From positions 1 to 46,692 of the forward strand of contig QQND01000016.1 of assembly GCA_003402745.1 (NCBI GenBank): DNA of 46,692 bases, given 5' to 3'. This DNA is from Verrucomicrobiota bacterium. Lineage in GTDB: Bacteria; Verrucomicrobiota; Verrucomicrobiia; Chthoniobacterales; Chthoniobacteraceae. Under the pieces are notes generated by a model. It did not search any database, was not told the DNA's origin, and worked only from the letters and a program-made list of their open reading frames with translations. This document shows, piece after piece, positions 25,116-35,504 of the stretch. Made by a program: the position numbers and the translations under genes. Numbering within the stretch: the stretch's first letter is position 1; each line of letters starts with the position of its first letter.

Positions 25116-27893
25116 ATGACCGTCAGATCGTCACAACTCTTTTTACTTGGAGGCACGTTCGCCTCGCTCGCGCACGCCGCCCCGGTCGACTTTGCCAGTG
25201 AGATTCGACCGATTTTTGAGCAGCACTGCTATTCCTGTCACGGGCCTGAAAAGCAGAAAAGCGGCTTGCGTCTGGATATTAAGGCGGCGGCAATGAAGGG
25301 CGGAGAAGAGCACGGTCCAAACATCGTTCCTGGAAAGGTGGAGCAGAGTCCGTTGCTGAATTTTGTGAAGGGGCTGGAGAAGGACCTGCTGATGCCGCCC
25401 AAGGGTAAAAAGCTCACTGAGATGGAGATTACCCTGCTGGGGCGCTGGATCGAGGAGGGGGCGTTCTGGCCCGAAGGGATCGACCATGCGAAGCTTGAAG
25501 ACAGGAGGGAGCATTGGTCTCTGCAACCACTGGCGGCTGCCTCACCGCCAGTGGTGAGGCTCTCCAATTGGGCCCGCGTGGGGCTGGACCGATTTGTTTT
25601 GGCGAGACTCGAAAAGGAGGGACTCAGTCCATCTCCGGAAGCGGAGCGCGGCGCTTGGCTGCGACGGGTGTCTTTTGATCTTACAGGTCTGCCTCCTTCG
25701 CCGCAGGAGGTGGAGGCCTTTGCCCAAGACCAACTTCCCGGGGCGTATGAGCGCGTAGTAGACGCGCTTTTGGCGTCTCCTCGCCACGGCGAGCACTGGG
25801 GGCAACATTGGCTTGATGTGGTGCGGTACGCTGATACGCATGGCTTTGAGGTGAATACAGAGCGTCCCAACGCGTGGCCTTACCGGGACTATGTGATTCG
25901 AGCGCTAAACAGCGACCTCCCTTACGACCAGTTTGTGCGAGAACAGATCTCCGGCGATGCCGTGGGAAAGGACGCTGCGACGGGGTTTCTTGTAACGGCC
26001 TCTGTATTGCTTCCGGGCCAGATTGGCCAAGATGAAGCTTCAAAGAGGCTTGCCCGCCAAGACGCATTGGATGAGATCGTAGTGAATACGAGCCAGACTT
26101 TCCTTGGACTCAGCGTCGGGTGCGCCCGTTGCCACGATCACAAATTTGATGCGATCTCAGCGCGGGACTATTACGCGATGCAGGCGTTTTTCGCGGGCGT
26201 GGAATATAAGGATCGCGATTTAAAAACGCCTGAAGCCGAACTGGCTAAAGCAGAGGCCGTGAAACTGGCGGCGGAAATCCTCGAGCTCGATCGAAAATTA
26301 GCCTTTTACGCGCCACTGGCTAAATCGGGAGTGAAACGGTTGCCGGTGAATTCAAAAATGAATACGGACCGGTTCGCTCCGGTGCACACTCGAAGCGTTC
26401 GTTTTAGCATAGAGGCCACCAACAGTTTGGAGCCCTGCCTAGACGAACTTGAAATCTTTAACACAAGTGGCGTGAATGTTGCCCTGGCTGCTGCCGGGGC
26501 GAGTGTATCGGCCTCGGGACAAGTTGTGGTGGCGGATCGGCACGATCTCCGCCATGTGAATGACGGCCAATACGGCAACTCCAGAAGCTGGATTTCCAAT
26601 GAAAAAGGCAAGGGGTGGGTCGCTGTGGAGTTTGCTGAGAGCCAGGAGATTGAGCGCGTTGTGTGGGGGCGGGACCGGGAGGAAAAATTCAAAGACCGGC
26701 TGGCCACGAGTTATAAGATTGAAGTGGCCGAGGGAGAGGGCCGCTGGAGGCTTGTCGCAGACTCTTCAGATCGTGAAAGCTTCGTTGAGAACAAGGCAAA
26801 AGCAGCGTTGTTTTCCACCGCCGGCCTGCCCGAAAATGAAGTCCGTTCGGCAAGCCTGCTTCTTGCTGAAAAGAAGGCGCTAGAGGCGAAGCAGGTGGCT
26901 GCAAATAACGCTCAGAAAGTGTTTGCAGGCCTCTTTCGTAAACCGGACAAGATCCATTTGCTCAACCGCGGCGATCCTGAGCAGCCCAAGGAGGAGATTC
27001 CGCCCGGGGTGCTTAGCGCGCTTGGAGCGGTGCAGCTTTCCGTTGACGCGCCGGAGCAAGAGCGCAGGGTGGCGCTTGCAAACTGGATTGCGGATCCGAA
27101 GAACCCGCTCACGCCCAGAGTGATCGTTAACAGGATCTGGCAGGGGCATTTCGGCACCGGGCTTGTGGAAACTCCCAGCGACTTCGGGCGCATGGGGATG
27201 CGTCCCTCCCATCCGGAGTTGCTGGACTGGCTGGCACAGGAGTTTTTACGTTCCGGTTGGTCGATGAAACAACTCCACAAGCAGATCGTCTTATCGGCAA
27301 CATACCGGCAGTCTTCCAAAGACAACGCGCAGGGGGCGGCCAGGGATTCCGATAGCCGTTTGCTTTGGCGCTTTCCACCACGGCGCATGGACGCCGAAAA
27401 TATCCGCGACGCGATACTCGCCGTTAGCGGCAACCTCGACCTGCGGATGTACGGTCGGGGGTTTAACCTGTTTAACCAAAGAGGTGGACTGAGCGGTTTT
27501 GTCCCCGTGGAAACATTCTCAGGCGAGGGACTGCGCCGGATGATTTACGCCCATAAAGTGCGGCGGGAACCGGAGGCGGTTTTCGGTGCCTTCGACTGCC
27601 CCGATGCCGGGTTGAGCACCTCGCGCAGAAGAGAGTCGACCACTCCGATTCAGGCTCTGAATCTCTTTAACAGCCGCTTCACTCTGGAGCAAAGCGAGGC
27701 CTTTGCCGCACGCGTCAAGAAGGAGGCTGGAGAGGACATCGCACGGCAGGTTGGAAAAGCCTACCTGCTGGCACTCGGCCGCGGCCCCAGCAGGGAGGAA
27801 CTGGCAGAAGCCTGTTCCGTTTGCGGCGCCGAAGGGGCCAGTGTGCTGTGTCGAGCTCTGCTCAACAGTAATGAATTCTTGTTCCTCCCGTAA
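25116..27893 (+). CDS. Planctomycete-type cytochrome c / DUF1549-DUF1553 secreted protein with discoidin-like insert
   Basis: A large exported protein of 925 residues. Signal peptide about 1-22. A c-type heme site CYSCH (Cys38 to His42) opens the N-terminal PSCyt1 domain. DUF1549 follows, with [14 protein letters not shown] and the conserved [10 protein letters not shown] near residue 336, a second CxxCH. DUF1553 occupies the C-terminal third ([22 protein letters not shown]). Between them, about 425-555, is an F5/8 type C (discoidin)-like domain ([20 protein letters not shown]). The ATG at 25116 is chosen for the signal peptide. The family's exact function is unestablished; a redox or glycan-related role is inferred. 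It is followed 19 bp later by a DUF1501 gene. Confidence 0.92.
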   Translation: MTVRSSQLFLLGGTFASLAHAAPVDFASEIRPIFEQHCYSCHGPEKQKSGLRLDIKAAAMKGGEEHGPNIVPGKVEQSPLLNFVKGLEKDLLMPPKGKKLTEMEITLLGRWIEEGAFWPEGIDHAKLEDRREHWSLQPLAAASPPVVRLSNWARVGLDRFVLARLEKEGLSPSPEAERGAWLRRVSFDLTGLPPSPQEVEAFAQDQLPGAYERVVDALLASPRHGEHWGQHWLDVVRYADTHGFEVNTERPNAWPYRDYVIRALNSDLPYDQFVREQISGDAVGKDAATGFLVTASVLLPGQIGQDEASKRLARQDALDEIVVNTSQTFLGLSVGCARCHDHKFDAISARDYYAMQAFFAGVEYKDRDLKTPEAELAKAEAVKLAAEILELDRKLAFYAPLAKSGVKRLPVNSKMNTDRFAPVHTRSVRFSIEATNSLEPCLDELEIFNTSGVNVALAAAGASVSASGQVVVADRHDLRHVNDGQYGNSRSWISNEKGKGWVAVEFAESQEIERVVWGRDREEKFKDRLATSYKIEVAEGEGRWRLVADSSDRESFVENKAKAALFSTAGLPENEVRSASLLLAEKKALEAKQVAANNAQKVFAGLFRKPDKIHLLNRGDPEQPKEEIPPGVLSALGAVQLSVDAPEQERRVALANWIADPKNPLTPRVIVNRIWQGHFGTGLVETPSDFGRMGMRPSHPELLDWLAQEFLRSGWSMKQLHKQIVLSATYRQSSKDNAQGAARDSDSRLLWRFPPRRMDAENIRDAILAVSGNLDLRMYGRGFNLFNQRGGLSGFVPVETFSGEGLRRMIYAHKVRREPEAVFGAFDCPDAGLSTSRRRESTTPIQALNLFNSRFTLEQSEAFAARVKKEAGEDIARQVGKAYLLALGRGPSREELAEACSVCGAEGASVLCRALLNSNEFLFLP

Positions 27894-27912
27894 TATTGCC
27901 CCCCAGAGCGTT

Positions 27913-29385
27913 ATGCCTTCTTCAAATTCTGAACTGCTTTCTCTGCCCGGCCATGTCCTTATGGACCGTCGCCGGTTTCTTTCCAACTCCGCGAGCGCGC
28001 TTGGATCGATCGCTCTGACCAACCTGTTGGGAGGAGACGGCTTGCTCGCCTCTCACCCCGTCCCGGCGATCAACGCCGCGCAGCCCTACGCTCCGAGGCC
28101 ATCGCATTTTCCTGCCAAGGCCAAGAACGTGGTCGTGATTTTTTGTGCCGGGGCAGTAAGCCAGCTTGAGACTTGGGATTACAAGCCTGAGCTCGTCAAG
28201 TGGGACGACAAGCCTCTCCCTGGAGGGCCAGCGGTGACATTCCAGGGGCCGGCTGGAAATTTGGCCAGGCCACAATACGAGTTCCGGCAGCACGGGAAGA
28301 CGGGAAAATGGGTTTCGGACCTGATTCCAAACCTGGCAGAACTCACAGACGATATTGCGTTTGTGCAATCGCTAACCAGCAAGAGCAACACGCACGGTCC
28401 GGCGGAAAACTTTCTTTCAACGGGATTCAATCTCGACGGCTTTCCAAGCCTGGGTGCCTGGACGACCTATGCGCTGGGCAGCGAGAATGACAATCTGCCG
28501 GCCTACGTCTCCATCCCCGATCCTCGCGGCGTGCCTCAGAACGGCGCGAACAACTGGGGGCCGGGGTTTTTGCCGGCGGCGTTTCAAGGAACAACGATGA
28601 GTTCTTTGGCTCCGATCCGTCATCTTTCGGCGGGGGTGTCCAAGGAGGCTGATGTGGCGGCGAAGGCGCTTTTGCAAAGGATGAACGCCAGGCACCTTGA
28701 GCAAAATCCAGGAAACGGGAAACTCGCGGCGCGGATAGCAAGCTACGAGCTCGCGGCCCGGATGCAGTTGAGCGTGCCTGAGATCAGCGATTTGAGCACC
28801 GAACCCGAGCACGTGCTACGGGCTTACGGCGCCACTGACACTCAAAGCAAGGACAAGGCGGCCTTTGCTAGGAACTGTATTCTGGCAAGGCGCCTGATTG
28901 AAAAAGGGGTGCGCTTTGTGCAGTTGTTCAACGGAGCCTACGCCAGTGGAGGGAAGCTCAACTGGGACGGGCACAACGCATTAAAGGAGCAGTATGATGT
29001 TCACGCGAATATTTTGGATCAGCCAGCCGCAGCCCTTATCCAGGACCTTAAGCAACGCGGTCTTCTGGAAGAAACCCTTGTCGTGTGGTGCACCGAATTT
29101 GGCCGGATGCCGTTCTTTCAAAAGGGGGCGAAGGGGAGGGACCATAATCCCGACGGGTTTACCTGCTGGATGACCGGCGCCGGAGTGAAGGGTGGGGTGA
29201 GCCACGGTGAGACCGACGAGTTGGGGCGCAAAGCGGTGAAGGACGTGCATCCGCTCTACGACTTCAACGCGACGATTCTTCATCTGCTGGGTCTGGACCA
29301 TGAGAGGCTCACCTTCGAGCACAACGGTGTGCAGAGGCGCCTGACGAGCGTCGAGGGAAACGTGATCCGCGAGATTCTTTTGTAG
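27913..29385 (+). CDS. DUF1501 family protein, Tat-type export signal
   Basis: 490 residues. The twin-arginine-like [15 protein letters not shown] (about 18-32) followed by a hydrophobic stretch predicts Tat export. The body is a DUF1501 (sulfatase/alkaline-phosphatase-fold-like) domain: [55 protein letters not shown]. These residues could bind metal, but the sulfatase nucleophile cysteine motif is absent. It is the standard partner of DUF1549/DUF1553 proteins, here 19 bp downstream of one. The start is preceded by a C6 tract (27899-27904). Confidence 0.92.
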   Translation: MPSSNSELLSLPGHVLMDRRRFLSNSASALGSIALTNLLGGDGLLASHPVPAINAAQPYAPRPSHFPAKAKNVVVIFCAGAVSQLETWDYKPELVKWDDKPLPGGPAVTFQGPAGNLARPQYEFRQHGKTGKWVSDLIPNLAELTDDIAFVQSLTSKSNTHGPAENFLSTGFNLDGFPSLGAWTTYALGSENDNLPAYVSIPDPRGVPQNGANNWGPGFLPAAFQGTTMSSLAPIRHLSAGVSKEADVAAKALLQRMNARHLEQNPGNGKLAARIASYELAARMQLSVPEISDLSTEPEHVLRAYGATDTQSKDKAAFARNCILARRLIEKGVRFVQLFNGAYASGGKLNWDGHNALKEQYDVHANILDQPAAALIQDLKQRGLLEETLVVWCTEFGRMPFFQKGAKGRDHNPDGFTCWMTGAGVKGGVSHGETDELGRKAVKDVHPLYDFNATILHLLGLDHERLTFEHNGVQRRLTSVEGNVIREILL

Positions 29386-29434
29386 ACGGCCACGAAGGCG
29401 CGCCGCTGGGAGCTCTGGCTGAGGGCGAGGCAGC

Positions 29435-30853
29435 TTAGGTGAGCACTTTTTTAAGTACTTTCCCACCCTCGACGCCGGAAAGTTTCGCGTCAAGGCCCTG
29501 GAATTTGACGGTGAAAGCGTCGTGTTTAATCCCGAGTTGGTTAAGCATCGTGGCATGCAGATCGTGGACGGTTGCGACGTCCTCCACGGCTGCATAGCCC
29601 AGCTCGTCGGTGGCTCCGTAGACAAGGCCGCCTTGGACCCCCGCACCGGAGAGCCACACGGACATCGCCTTGTTGTGGTGGTCGCGTCCGCTTCCTCCCT
29701 GCGACATCGGGGTGCGCCCAAATTCACCCGCCCAAACGATGAGCGTGCTATCCAGCATTCCGCGCTGTTTCAGGTCGGTGATCAGCGCCATGCAGGCGCG
29801 GTCGATCTCCGCGGCCTTGAGCGCAACGCCCTGCTTAATGCCTCCGTGGTGGTCCCAGTCTTTGTGGTAGAGTTGGATAAAGCGTACACCGCGTTCAGCC
29901 AGACGTCTGGCTAGAAGGCAGTTGGAAGCGAAGGAGCCGTCGCCAGGCTGGCAGCCGTAAAGTTCGAGGGTCGCAGCGTTTTCACCGGTGACGTTCATCA
30001 GTTCGGGAACACTGGCCTGCATCTGGAACGCCATTTCGTATTGTGCGATGCGTGTGGCGATTTCCGGATCGTCAACAAGTTTGGCATGCTGGCGATTGAG
30101 CGCATTGATGGCATCGACGTCGCTACCCTGTTGATCGAGGGTGATGCCAGGTGGGTTGCCAAGGTAGAGCACCGGGTCTCCCTTGGACCGCAGTTGGACG
30201 CCCTGATAGCGGCTGGGCAGGAAGCCGCTGCTCCATTGACGGGAGGCGATCGGTTGGTTCTGGCCGCCTTTGCCCAGAGAGGTGAGCACCACAAAGCCAG
30301 GCAGGTCCGCCGCCTCGCTGCCGAGGCCATAAGTCACCCAGGAGCCCATGCTAGGACGGCCGGCGATCTGCGAGCCTGTGTTCATAAACATGTGGGCGGG
30401 ATCGTGATTGATCGCATCCGTGGTCATAGAGCGGACCAGACAAATCTCGTCGAGAACCGATCCGATTTGTGGGAATAGATTGCAGATTTCGGTCTGGTTT
30501 TTGCCGAATTTTTCGAAGCCGTGTTGAGGGCCGAAACAGTTGAGTTTTTGGCCCTGTAACTGTGCCAACTGCTGGCCCTTTGTGAAGCTTTCTGGCATGG
30601 GTTGACCGTCCATTTCCGCGAGCTTGGGCTTGGGGTCGAATGTCTCGAGATGAGACGGACCGCCCGCCATGGAAAGCCAGATGACGCGTTTGGCTTTCTG
30701 GGGAAGGGGCAGTGTGCCGAGGACACCGGACGCGGGCGCGCCCTGCATGAGAGAGGTGCCGGTTAGGGAAGCGAGTGCTACCGCGCCGAGGCCCTGGGTG
30801 GTTTTACCGAGAAAAACGCGGCGGGTCTGGGGGTGAAATTGGGAGGCTTTCAT
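29435..30853 (-). CDS. DUF1501 family protein, Tat-type export signal
   Basis: 472 residues, paralogous to the convergent gene ending at 29385. The N-terminus QTRRVFLGKTTQGLGAVA carries the twin-arginine pattern and a hydrophobic stretch. DUF1501 blocks are visible: VIWLSMAGGPSHLETFDPKP, VRFIQLYHKDWDHHGG, IVWAGEFGRTPM, GRDHHNKAMSVWLSGAG. More histidines are conserved here than in its neighbour (HKDWDHHGG). It lies 8 bp downstream of a DUF1549/DUF1553 gene on the same strand, so the two are surely co-transcribed. The function of the family is unknown. Confidence 0.92.
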   Translation of the reverse strand: MKASQFHPQTRRVFLGKTTQGLGAVALASLTGTSLMQGAPASGVLGTLPLPQKAKRVIWLSMAGGPSHLETFDPKPKLAEMDGQPMPESFTKGQQLAQLQGQKLNCFGPQHGFEKFGKNQTEICNLFPQIGSVLDEICLVRSMTTDAINHDPAHMFMNTGSQIAGRPSMGSWVTYGLGSEAADLPGFVVLTSLGKGGQNQPIASRQWSSGFLPSRYQGVQLRSKGDPVLYLGNPPGITLDQQGSDVDAINALNRQHAKLVDDPEIATRIAQYEMAFQMQASVPELMNVTGENAATLELYGCQPGDGSFASNCLLARRLAERGVRFIQLYHKDWDHHGGIKQGVALKAAEIDRACMALITDLKQRGMLDSTLIVWAGEFGRTPMSQGGSGRDHHNKAMSVWLSGAGVQGGLVYGATDELGYAAVEDVATVHDLHATMLNQLGIKHDAFTVKFQGLDAKLSGVEGGKVLKKVLT

Positions 30854-30861
30854 AACAGGAA

Positions 30862-33399
30862 TCAGGCGCGTGTGATGGACTCGTGTAGGTTAAGAAGGAC
30901 GCGGGCGACGTGCACCCAGGCCGCGAGTTCGGTTTTGTCGAGAGCTTCGGGTGCCGGCGCCAGGCCGGTTTGAAGAAGGGATTCCGCAGCAGGAGGGTTT
31001 AACTGGTAGACGGCAGTTTGCTTTTCCAGAAGCGACTGCATTGTGGTGAGTTCCTCGGCGCGGGGAGAGCGCTGCAGGGCGCGTTCGAACGCCCAGGATA
31101 TGCGCTGGGAGGTGGTGCCTTTGCATTCGGAAAGAATCCGTCCAGCAAAGGTGCGCGCAGCTTCCACGTAGGTGGGGTCGTTTAGGAGGACGAGCGCCTG
31201 CTGCGGGATGTTCGAACGGTTGCGTTCTGCGCAGGCTTCCTCTCTGCTTGGAGCGTCAAAGGCCAGCATGGAAGGGTGCAAGAAACTGCGCTGCCACCAA
31301 GTATAAAGTCCGCGGCGGTACTGGTTTTCGCCCTTGTCCGCAGGATATTCCCGGGCGGGGAAATTGAGGTTCTCCCAGTAACGTTCAGGCTGGTAAGGCT
31401 TCACACTTGGCCCGCCTACTGTGGGCGCGAGTAAACCCGAGACTTTTAGTGCGTTGTCTCTGACGAGTTCCGCATCGAAGCGGAAAGCGCTTTGGCGAGC
31501 GAGTTCGCGGTTGTAGGGGTCTGCTGCGATGAGTTCCTGCGTGCCGTTGGAGGTCTGTTTGTACGTGGCGCTGGAAACAATCGTGCGCACAATGTGTTTC
31601 ACATCCCACCCGCTGTCCATAAATTCGCAGGCAAGCCAATCCAGAAGCGCCGCGTTCGGCGGCGTTTCACCCTGTGCGCCAAGATCGTCGAGGACCTTGC
31701 TGAGGCCGGTCCCGAAAAACTGCTTCCACATGCGGTTGACCACCGTGCGTGCTGTGAGCGGATTTTCCCGAGACACTAGCCATTGGGCGAGATCCAAGCG
31801 GTTTGGTTCGCGCCCTTCGATCTTTGGCTGGGGCAGATAATGAGGGAGAGCGGCTTTCACAACTTCGCCGGTTTCATCCAGGAAGTTTCCCCGTGCCAGG
31901 ATCCGGACGACACGCTTGTCCTCGGTTCCGGTAGTTGTCAGACACTTTGTGAGAGGTTGGTAGTAGTCCAGTCGTTCCTTTTCGGCATGAGCCAGAGCGT
32001 CGCGTTCTGTCGTAAACACGTTGGTTGCAAGCGTGCGGAAGTAGGTTTGGATCTCTTTTTTCTCTTTTGCGGAGCGGCTCTTCTCTTCCTTTCTTAAGGC
32101 GGATGCAGCGAGTTGCGCTGTTTTTTTGTCTGCCGGGCTCACCTTTGTGTTCTTGTCCAACTCAGGAAGCGTTCCCGAAAGTGTCTCCGGCTCGGCTTCC
32201 CAAAGTTTTTGGGCGGCGTCCAATTGCGGAATAATTGCGTCGTACTTCTTTTTTGCGTCAGCGAGAGTTCGGTCCAGAGTCGCCAGTTTTTGTTCCTGCT
32301 CTGGGGTTGCGAGGATCATGCCGTCCTCGCGTTTTCCGAGAATGGGTTCCTTGATGTCGGCAAAGAAGGCGCCGAGGGAATAGAAATCCTTTGCGGTGAT
32401 TGGATCGAACTTGTGGTCGTGGCACTGGGCGCACCCGGTGGTTTGTCCCAACCAGGCGGCGCCAATAGAACGCACGCGATCCGTGAGCATCCTCAGTTCG
32501 TAGTCTTTGGGTTGTGCACCGCCCTCTTCTGTGGAGAGGATGAGGCGGTTAAAGGCGGAGCCCACGCGGGATTCTCGGTCGGCATCGGGAAGCAGGTCGC
32601 CGGCAACCTGCTCAAGGGTGAATCGGTCGAAGCGCTTGTTTTCGTTGAAGGACTTGATGACCCAGTCGCGGTAGGGCCACACGTTGCGCGGGTTGTCGCT
32701 GTGATATCCAATGGTGTCTGCAAAGCGCACCACGTCCAGCCACCCCTGAGCCATGCGTTCCCCGTAGTGGGGGCTCTCCAGAATGCGCTCGACCAGTTTT
32801 GAATAGGCATCTGGAGCTAGATCCGCCACGAAGGCCGAAACTTCGGCGGGGGAGGGCGGTAGTCCAATGAGGTCGGAATAGAGGCGCCGGATCAGGGTGC
32901 GCCGATCCGCCTCCGCAGAGGGCTTTAGCCCCACCACTGCGAGTCGCCGATGCACCAATTCGTCCACTGCCTGCCGACCGTTGGGGATGCTTTCCTTTTT
33001 TGGGCTCACGTAGGACCAGTGCGCCTGGTACTCCGCACCCTGCTGTATCCAGCGTTTAAGGGTCTCCTTTTGGTCTGTCGTCAGCGTTTTGTTCGAATCA
33101 GGCGGCGGCATCAACTCGTCGTGGTCGGTGGAGACGAGACGTTTGAGCAGCTCGCTTTCCTCCGCGTTTCCTGGAACGAACGCCTTTTTTTCGATCGCAG
33201 CCTCCCTCACATCGAGGCGCAACTTTGCCTTGCGGTGGTTTTGATCGGGCCCGTGACAATGAAAGCAGTTGTCGGAGAGAATTGGCCGGATATCGCGGTT
33301 GAACTCGACTTTGCCTGCCGTGGGAACGGTGGCGCCGAAAGAAGTGGCAGCAACTGGGCTGGCGAAAGCTAAAAGGCAGATCAAAGAGGACGTTTTCAT
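30862..33399 (-). CDS. Planctomycete-type cytochrome c / DUF1549-DUF1553 secreted protein with charged helical insert
   Basis: 845 residues, signal peptide about 1-22 (LICLLAFASPVAATSFGA). N-terminal heme site CFHCH (Cys45, Cys48, His49). DUF1549 contains WLDVVRFADTIGYHSDNPRN and CAQCHDHKFDPITAKDFY. DUF1553 contains NPLTARTVVNRMWKQFFGTGL and the final NIPQQALVLLNDPTYVEAAR. In place of the discoidin domain of the paralogue at 25116, the middle holds a Lys/Glu-rich, probably coiled-coil, stretch of about 120 residues. It is the first gene of a two-gene operon with the DUF1501 gene 8 bp downstream. Confidence 0.92.
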   Translation of the reverse strand: MKTSSLICLLAFASPVAATSFGATVPTAGKVEFNRDIRPILSDNCFHCHGPDQNHRKAKLRLDVREAAIEKKAFVPGNAEESELLKRLVSTDHDELMPPPDSNKTLTTDQKETLKRWIQQGAEYQAHWSYVSPKKESIPNGRQAVDELVHRRLAVVGLKPSAEADRRTLIRRLYSDLIGLPPSPAEVSAFVADLAPDAYSKLVERILESPHYGERMAQGWLDVVRFADTIGYHSDNPRNVWPYRDWVIKSFNENKRFDRFTLEQVAGDLLPDADRESRVGSAFNRLILSTEEGGAQPKDYELRMLTDRVRSIGAAWLGQTTGCAQCHDHKFDPITAKDFYSLGAFFADIKEPILGKREDGMILATPEQEQKLATLDRTLADAKKKYDAIIPQLDAAQKLWEAEPETLSGTLPELDKNTKVSPADKKTAQLAASALRKEEKSRSAKEKKEIQTYFRTLATNVFTTERDALAHAEKERLDYYQPLTKCLTTTGTEDKRVVRILARGNFLDETGEVVKAALPHYLPQPKIEGREPNRLDLAQWLVSRENPLTARTVVNRMWKQFFGTGLSKVLDDLGAQGETPPNAALLDWLACEFMDSGWDVKHIVRTIVSSATYKQTSNGTQELIAADPYNRELARQSAFRFDAELVRDNALKVSGLLAPTVGGPSVKPYQPERYWENLNFPAREYPADKGENQYRRGLYTWWQRSFLHPSMLAFDAPSREEACAERNRSNIPQQALVLLNDPTYVEAARTFAGRILSECKGTTSQRISWAFERALQRSPRAEELTTMQSLLEKQTAVYQLNPPAAESLLQTGLAPAPEALDKTELAAWVHVARVLLNLHESITRA

Positions 33400-33478
33400 A
33401 CATTCAGAGGCGGGCCCGTCAGGGGTACAGAGGGACCATTAAAGATAACTCCAGAAGGACCCCCTTGTTGGAGTTTAT

Positions 33479-33496
33479 TTGTCTCGTAGGAGACAA
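33479..33496. other. Hairpin just downstream of the alcohol dehydrogenase gene
   Basis: TTGTCTC (33479-33485) and GAGACAA (33490-33496) form a perfect 7-bp stem with a 4-nt loop, directly after the stop codon of the minus-strand dehydrogenase gene. There is no T-run on the minus strand, so a rho-independent terminator is uncertain. Confidence 0.4.
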
Positions 33497-33497
33497 T

Positions 33498-34526
33498 TCA
33501 CCCCAAATGAACGACCGCTTTAATTACCCCTGTCTCCGGTTTGAGCCAGCTTGGGAAAATGGCAGGCACTTCATCGAAGGTTGCGTGGTGAGTGATCCAA
33601 GGCGCGGTGTTGATTTTTCCCTCATCAATCAGCGAAATGATGCGACTGAAGTCGCGGGAAAGGGCGTTTCGACTGGCCATGAGTGTGAGTTCACGGCGGT
33701 GCAGAAAGGGCGCGTGTGGAAACTCCAAGTTTTGCTGAGTGATTCCAACAAACACAACGCGTCCAGCGAACGCCGCAAGTTCCATGGAACGGACCATAGA
33801 TTTGTTGTTTCCAGTGGCATCGATAACGACGTCCGCGCCCTGTCCTGCGGTGAGCGTATCTAATGCAGCGATATCAGATTCGTCACCCCGCACCAGAATG
33901 GTGTCGGGAACGCTCATTTGGTCGCGCACGAAAGCAAGGCGGCCTTCGCTGATGTCCATCACAATGGGACGCGCGCCCGAAAGTTTGGCAAACTCGAGGG
34001 CGGACAATCCGATGGGACCAGCACCAATGATGAGCACCGTCTCGCCGGATTGCGGATTTCCCCGGTCGACGGCGTGGCATCCGATGGCAAGGGTTTCAAC
34101 GAGCGCGCACTGGTCGGAGGTAAGGTTGGCTGCGAGATGGAGTTTTCTCGCCGGCAGGAGAATGCGTTCGGTGAGTCCGCCGTCGCACATGACGCCGAGT
34201 GTTTTGTGCTGTTCGCAGCAATTCGTAAAACCGCGGCGGCAGGAATAGCAGGACTGGCAGTTAAGGTAAGGCTCCACTGCGCAACGGTCCCCAGGTTTGA
34301 GATGACAGACGCCATCGCCGACGGCAAGAACCTCTACGCCCAGTTCATGGCCTGGAATTCGGGGGTAGGTGAAAAAGGGCATCTTGCCCAAATATCCGCC
34401 AAGGTCCGTTCCGCAGATGCCCACGCTTTGGACGCGCACCAGCGCCTCGCCCGGGAGAGGCGAAGGCGGTTCGGGAATGTCGATGCAGATCCAGCTAAGT
34501 GGTTTTTCGAGTTGGAGGGCTTTCAT
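33498..34526 (-). CDS. Zinc-binding alcohol dehydrogenase (MDR family, sugar/polyol-type)
   Basis: A cytoplasmic NAD(P)-dependent medium-chain dehydrogenase of 342 residues. The catalytic zinc site shows as GICGTD and PGHE. The structural zinc lobe has four cysteines in CQSCYSCRRGFTNCCE. The Rossmann motif is GAGPIGLSALEFAK, with the conserved cofactor block VVIDATGNN. It is the last gene of a three-gene set: the aldo/keto reductase gene ends 11 bp upstream of its start. Context with a tagaturonate-epimerase-like gene suggests oxidation of a sugar acid or deoxysugar acid. The exact substrate is not inferable; L-galactonate- or L-fuconate-type compounds are candidates. Confidence 0.88.
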   Translation of the reverse strand: MKALQLEKPLSWICIDIPEPPSPLPGEALVRVQSVGICGTDLGGYLGKMPFFTYPRIPGHELGVEVLAVGDGVCHLKPGDRCAVEPYLNCQSCYSCRRGFTNCCEQHKTLGVMCDGGLTERILLPARKLHLAANLTSDQCALVETLAIGCHAVDRGNPQSGETVLIIGAGPIGLSALEFAKLSGARPIVMDISEGRLAFVRDQMSVPDTILVRGDESDIAALDTLTAGQGADVVIDATGNNKSMVRSMELAAFAGRVVFVGITQQNLEFPHAPFLHRRELTLMASRNALSRDFSRIISLIDEGKINTAPWITHHATFDEVPAIFPSWLKPETGVIKAVVHLG

Positions 34527-34537
34527 AAAGTTGAACT

Positions 34538-35470
34538 TTAGTTGTTCTCTGGCAGTCCTTCTAAGTGGCCTATATTTTTAACCGGTTTAAAAATTTCGAG
34601 CACCTCAGCGAGCAAGGTGTGGTCTAGCGGTTCCGCAGCCCATTTAGCCCAGTTGCGGATGTTTTTTGGATTGGCGCTGCCGCTCACGGTGGTGGTGATA
34701 TCTGGATTTTGGAGGCTGAATTGGAGGGCGAGTTTGGCGAGGTCGACTCCTTTGCTGGCGCAGTGCTCCACCGCCTTTCGGGCGGCGGCTTTGACCTCCT
34801 CGGGTTCTTTGAGCCAGGCGGGTAGGGGAGCGCTTGTGAGCAGACGCGCGCTAAATGGACCGGCGTTCATCACACCCACGCCTTTCGCTTTGAGATAAGG
34901 CACGATTTCGTCGGCGAACCGCGTGTTTTGAAGCGTGTACTGATTGTAGCTAAGCACGCAGTCGACGTGTGTTTGGTCCAGGATGAACTTGAACACTTTC
35001 ATCGGATATCCGCTGAAGCCGATGTAGCGGACCTTGCCAGCCTGTTGGATTTTTTTCAGAGCGGGAATGGTTTCATCCACGATTTGCTGCATGGGAACAA
35101 ATTCAATGTCGTGGCAGAGGATGATATCGAGATGATCGCTGCCAAGTCGGTGCAAACTTACATCCACGCTTTCTGCGACACGCTTGGCCGAAAAATCAAA
35201 GTGCTGCAGGTCGTAGCGGCCCAGTTTGCTGCAAAGGGTGTAGCGCTCTCTCGCTATTCCTTTCAGGGCAATGCCGAGAAGAACCTCGCTCATGCCCCGG
35301 CCGTAGAACGGGGAGGTATCGATGAAATTCAGCCCGCAATCCAGTGCGGCGTGTACGCTTTCAAGAGCCTCTTCGAGTTTAACGCTGCGGAATTCGGCGC
35401 CCAGGGAGGACGCGCCAAAACTAAGGATGGGAAGTTGGAGGCCAGTCTGGCCGAGGGGACGGGTTTGCAT
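34538..35470 (-). CDS. Aldo/keto reductase, L-galactose/L-fucose dehydrogenase-like
   Basis: A 310-residue (beta/alpha)8 NAD(P)-dependent enzyme. The catalytic tetrad of the AKR family is present: Asp51, Tyr56, Lys82 and His120. The N-terminus PLGQTGLQLPILSFGASSLG and the segment IDTSPFYGRGMSEVLLG resemble L-galactose dehydrogenases, which oxidise an aldose to the lactone (family-level knowledge). The cofactor loop TTVSGSANPKNIRNW near the C-terminus fits. It lies 34 bp after the epimerase-like gene and 11 bp before the dehydrogenase gene. The pathway role is a first oxidation step, inferred from similarity and context. Confidence 0.87.
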   Translation of the reverse strand: MQTRPLGQTGLQLPILSFGASSLGAEFRSVKLEEALESVHAALDCGLNFIDTSPFYGRGMSEVLLGIALKGIARERYTLCSKLGRYDLQHFDFSAKRVAESVDVSLHRLGSDHLDIILCHDIEFVPMQQIVDETIPALKKIQQAGKVRYIGFSGYPMKVFKFILDQTHVDCVLSYNQYTLQNTRFADEIVPYLKAKGVGVMNAGPFSARLLTSAPLPAWLKEPEEVKAAARKAVEHCASKGVDLAKLALQFSLQNPDITTTVSGSANPKNIRNWAKWAAEPLDHTLLAEVLEIFKPVKNIGHLEGLPENN

Positions 35471-35504
35471 GGGAAAAATCAGTTGGACCGTTTGTTTTGT
35501 ATGA

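Noticed and set aside
32113-32802. Plus-strand open frame opposite the DUF1549/DUF1553 gene
   Set aside because: Shadow of the conserved minus-strand protein; the composition is not that of a real protein.
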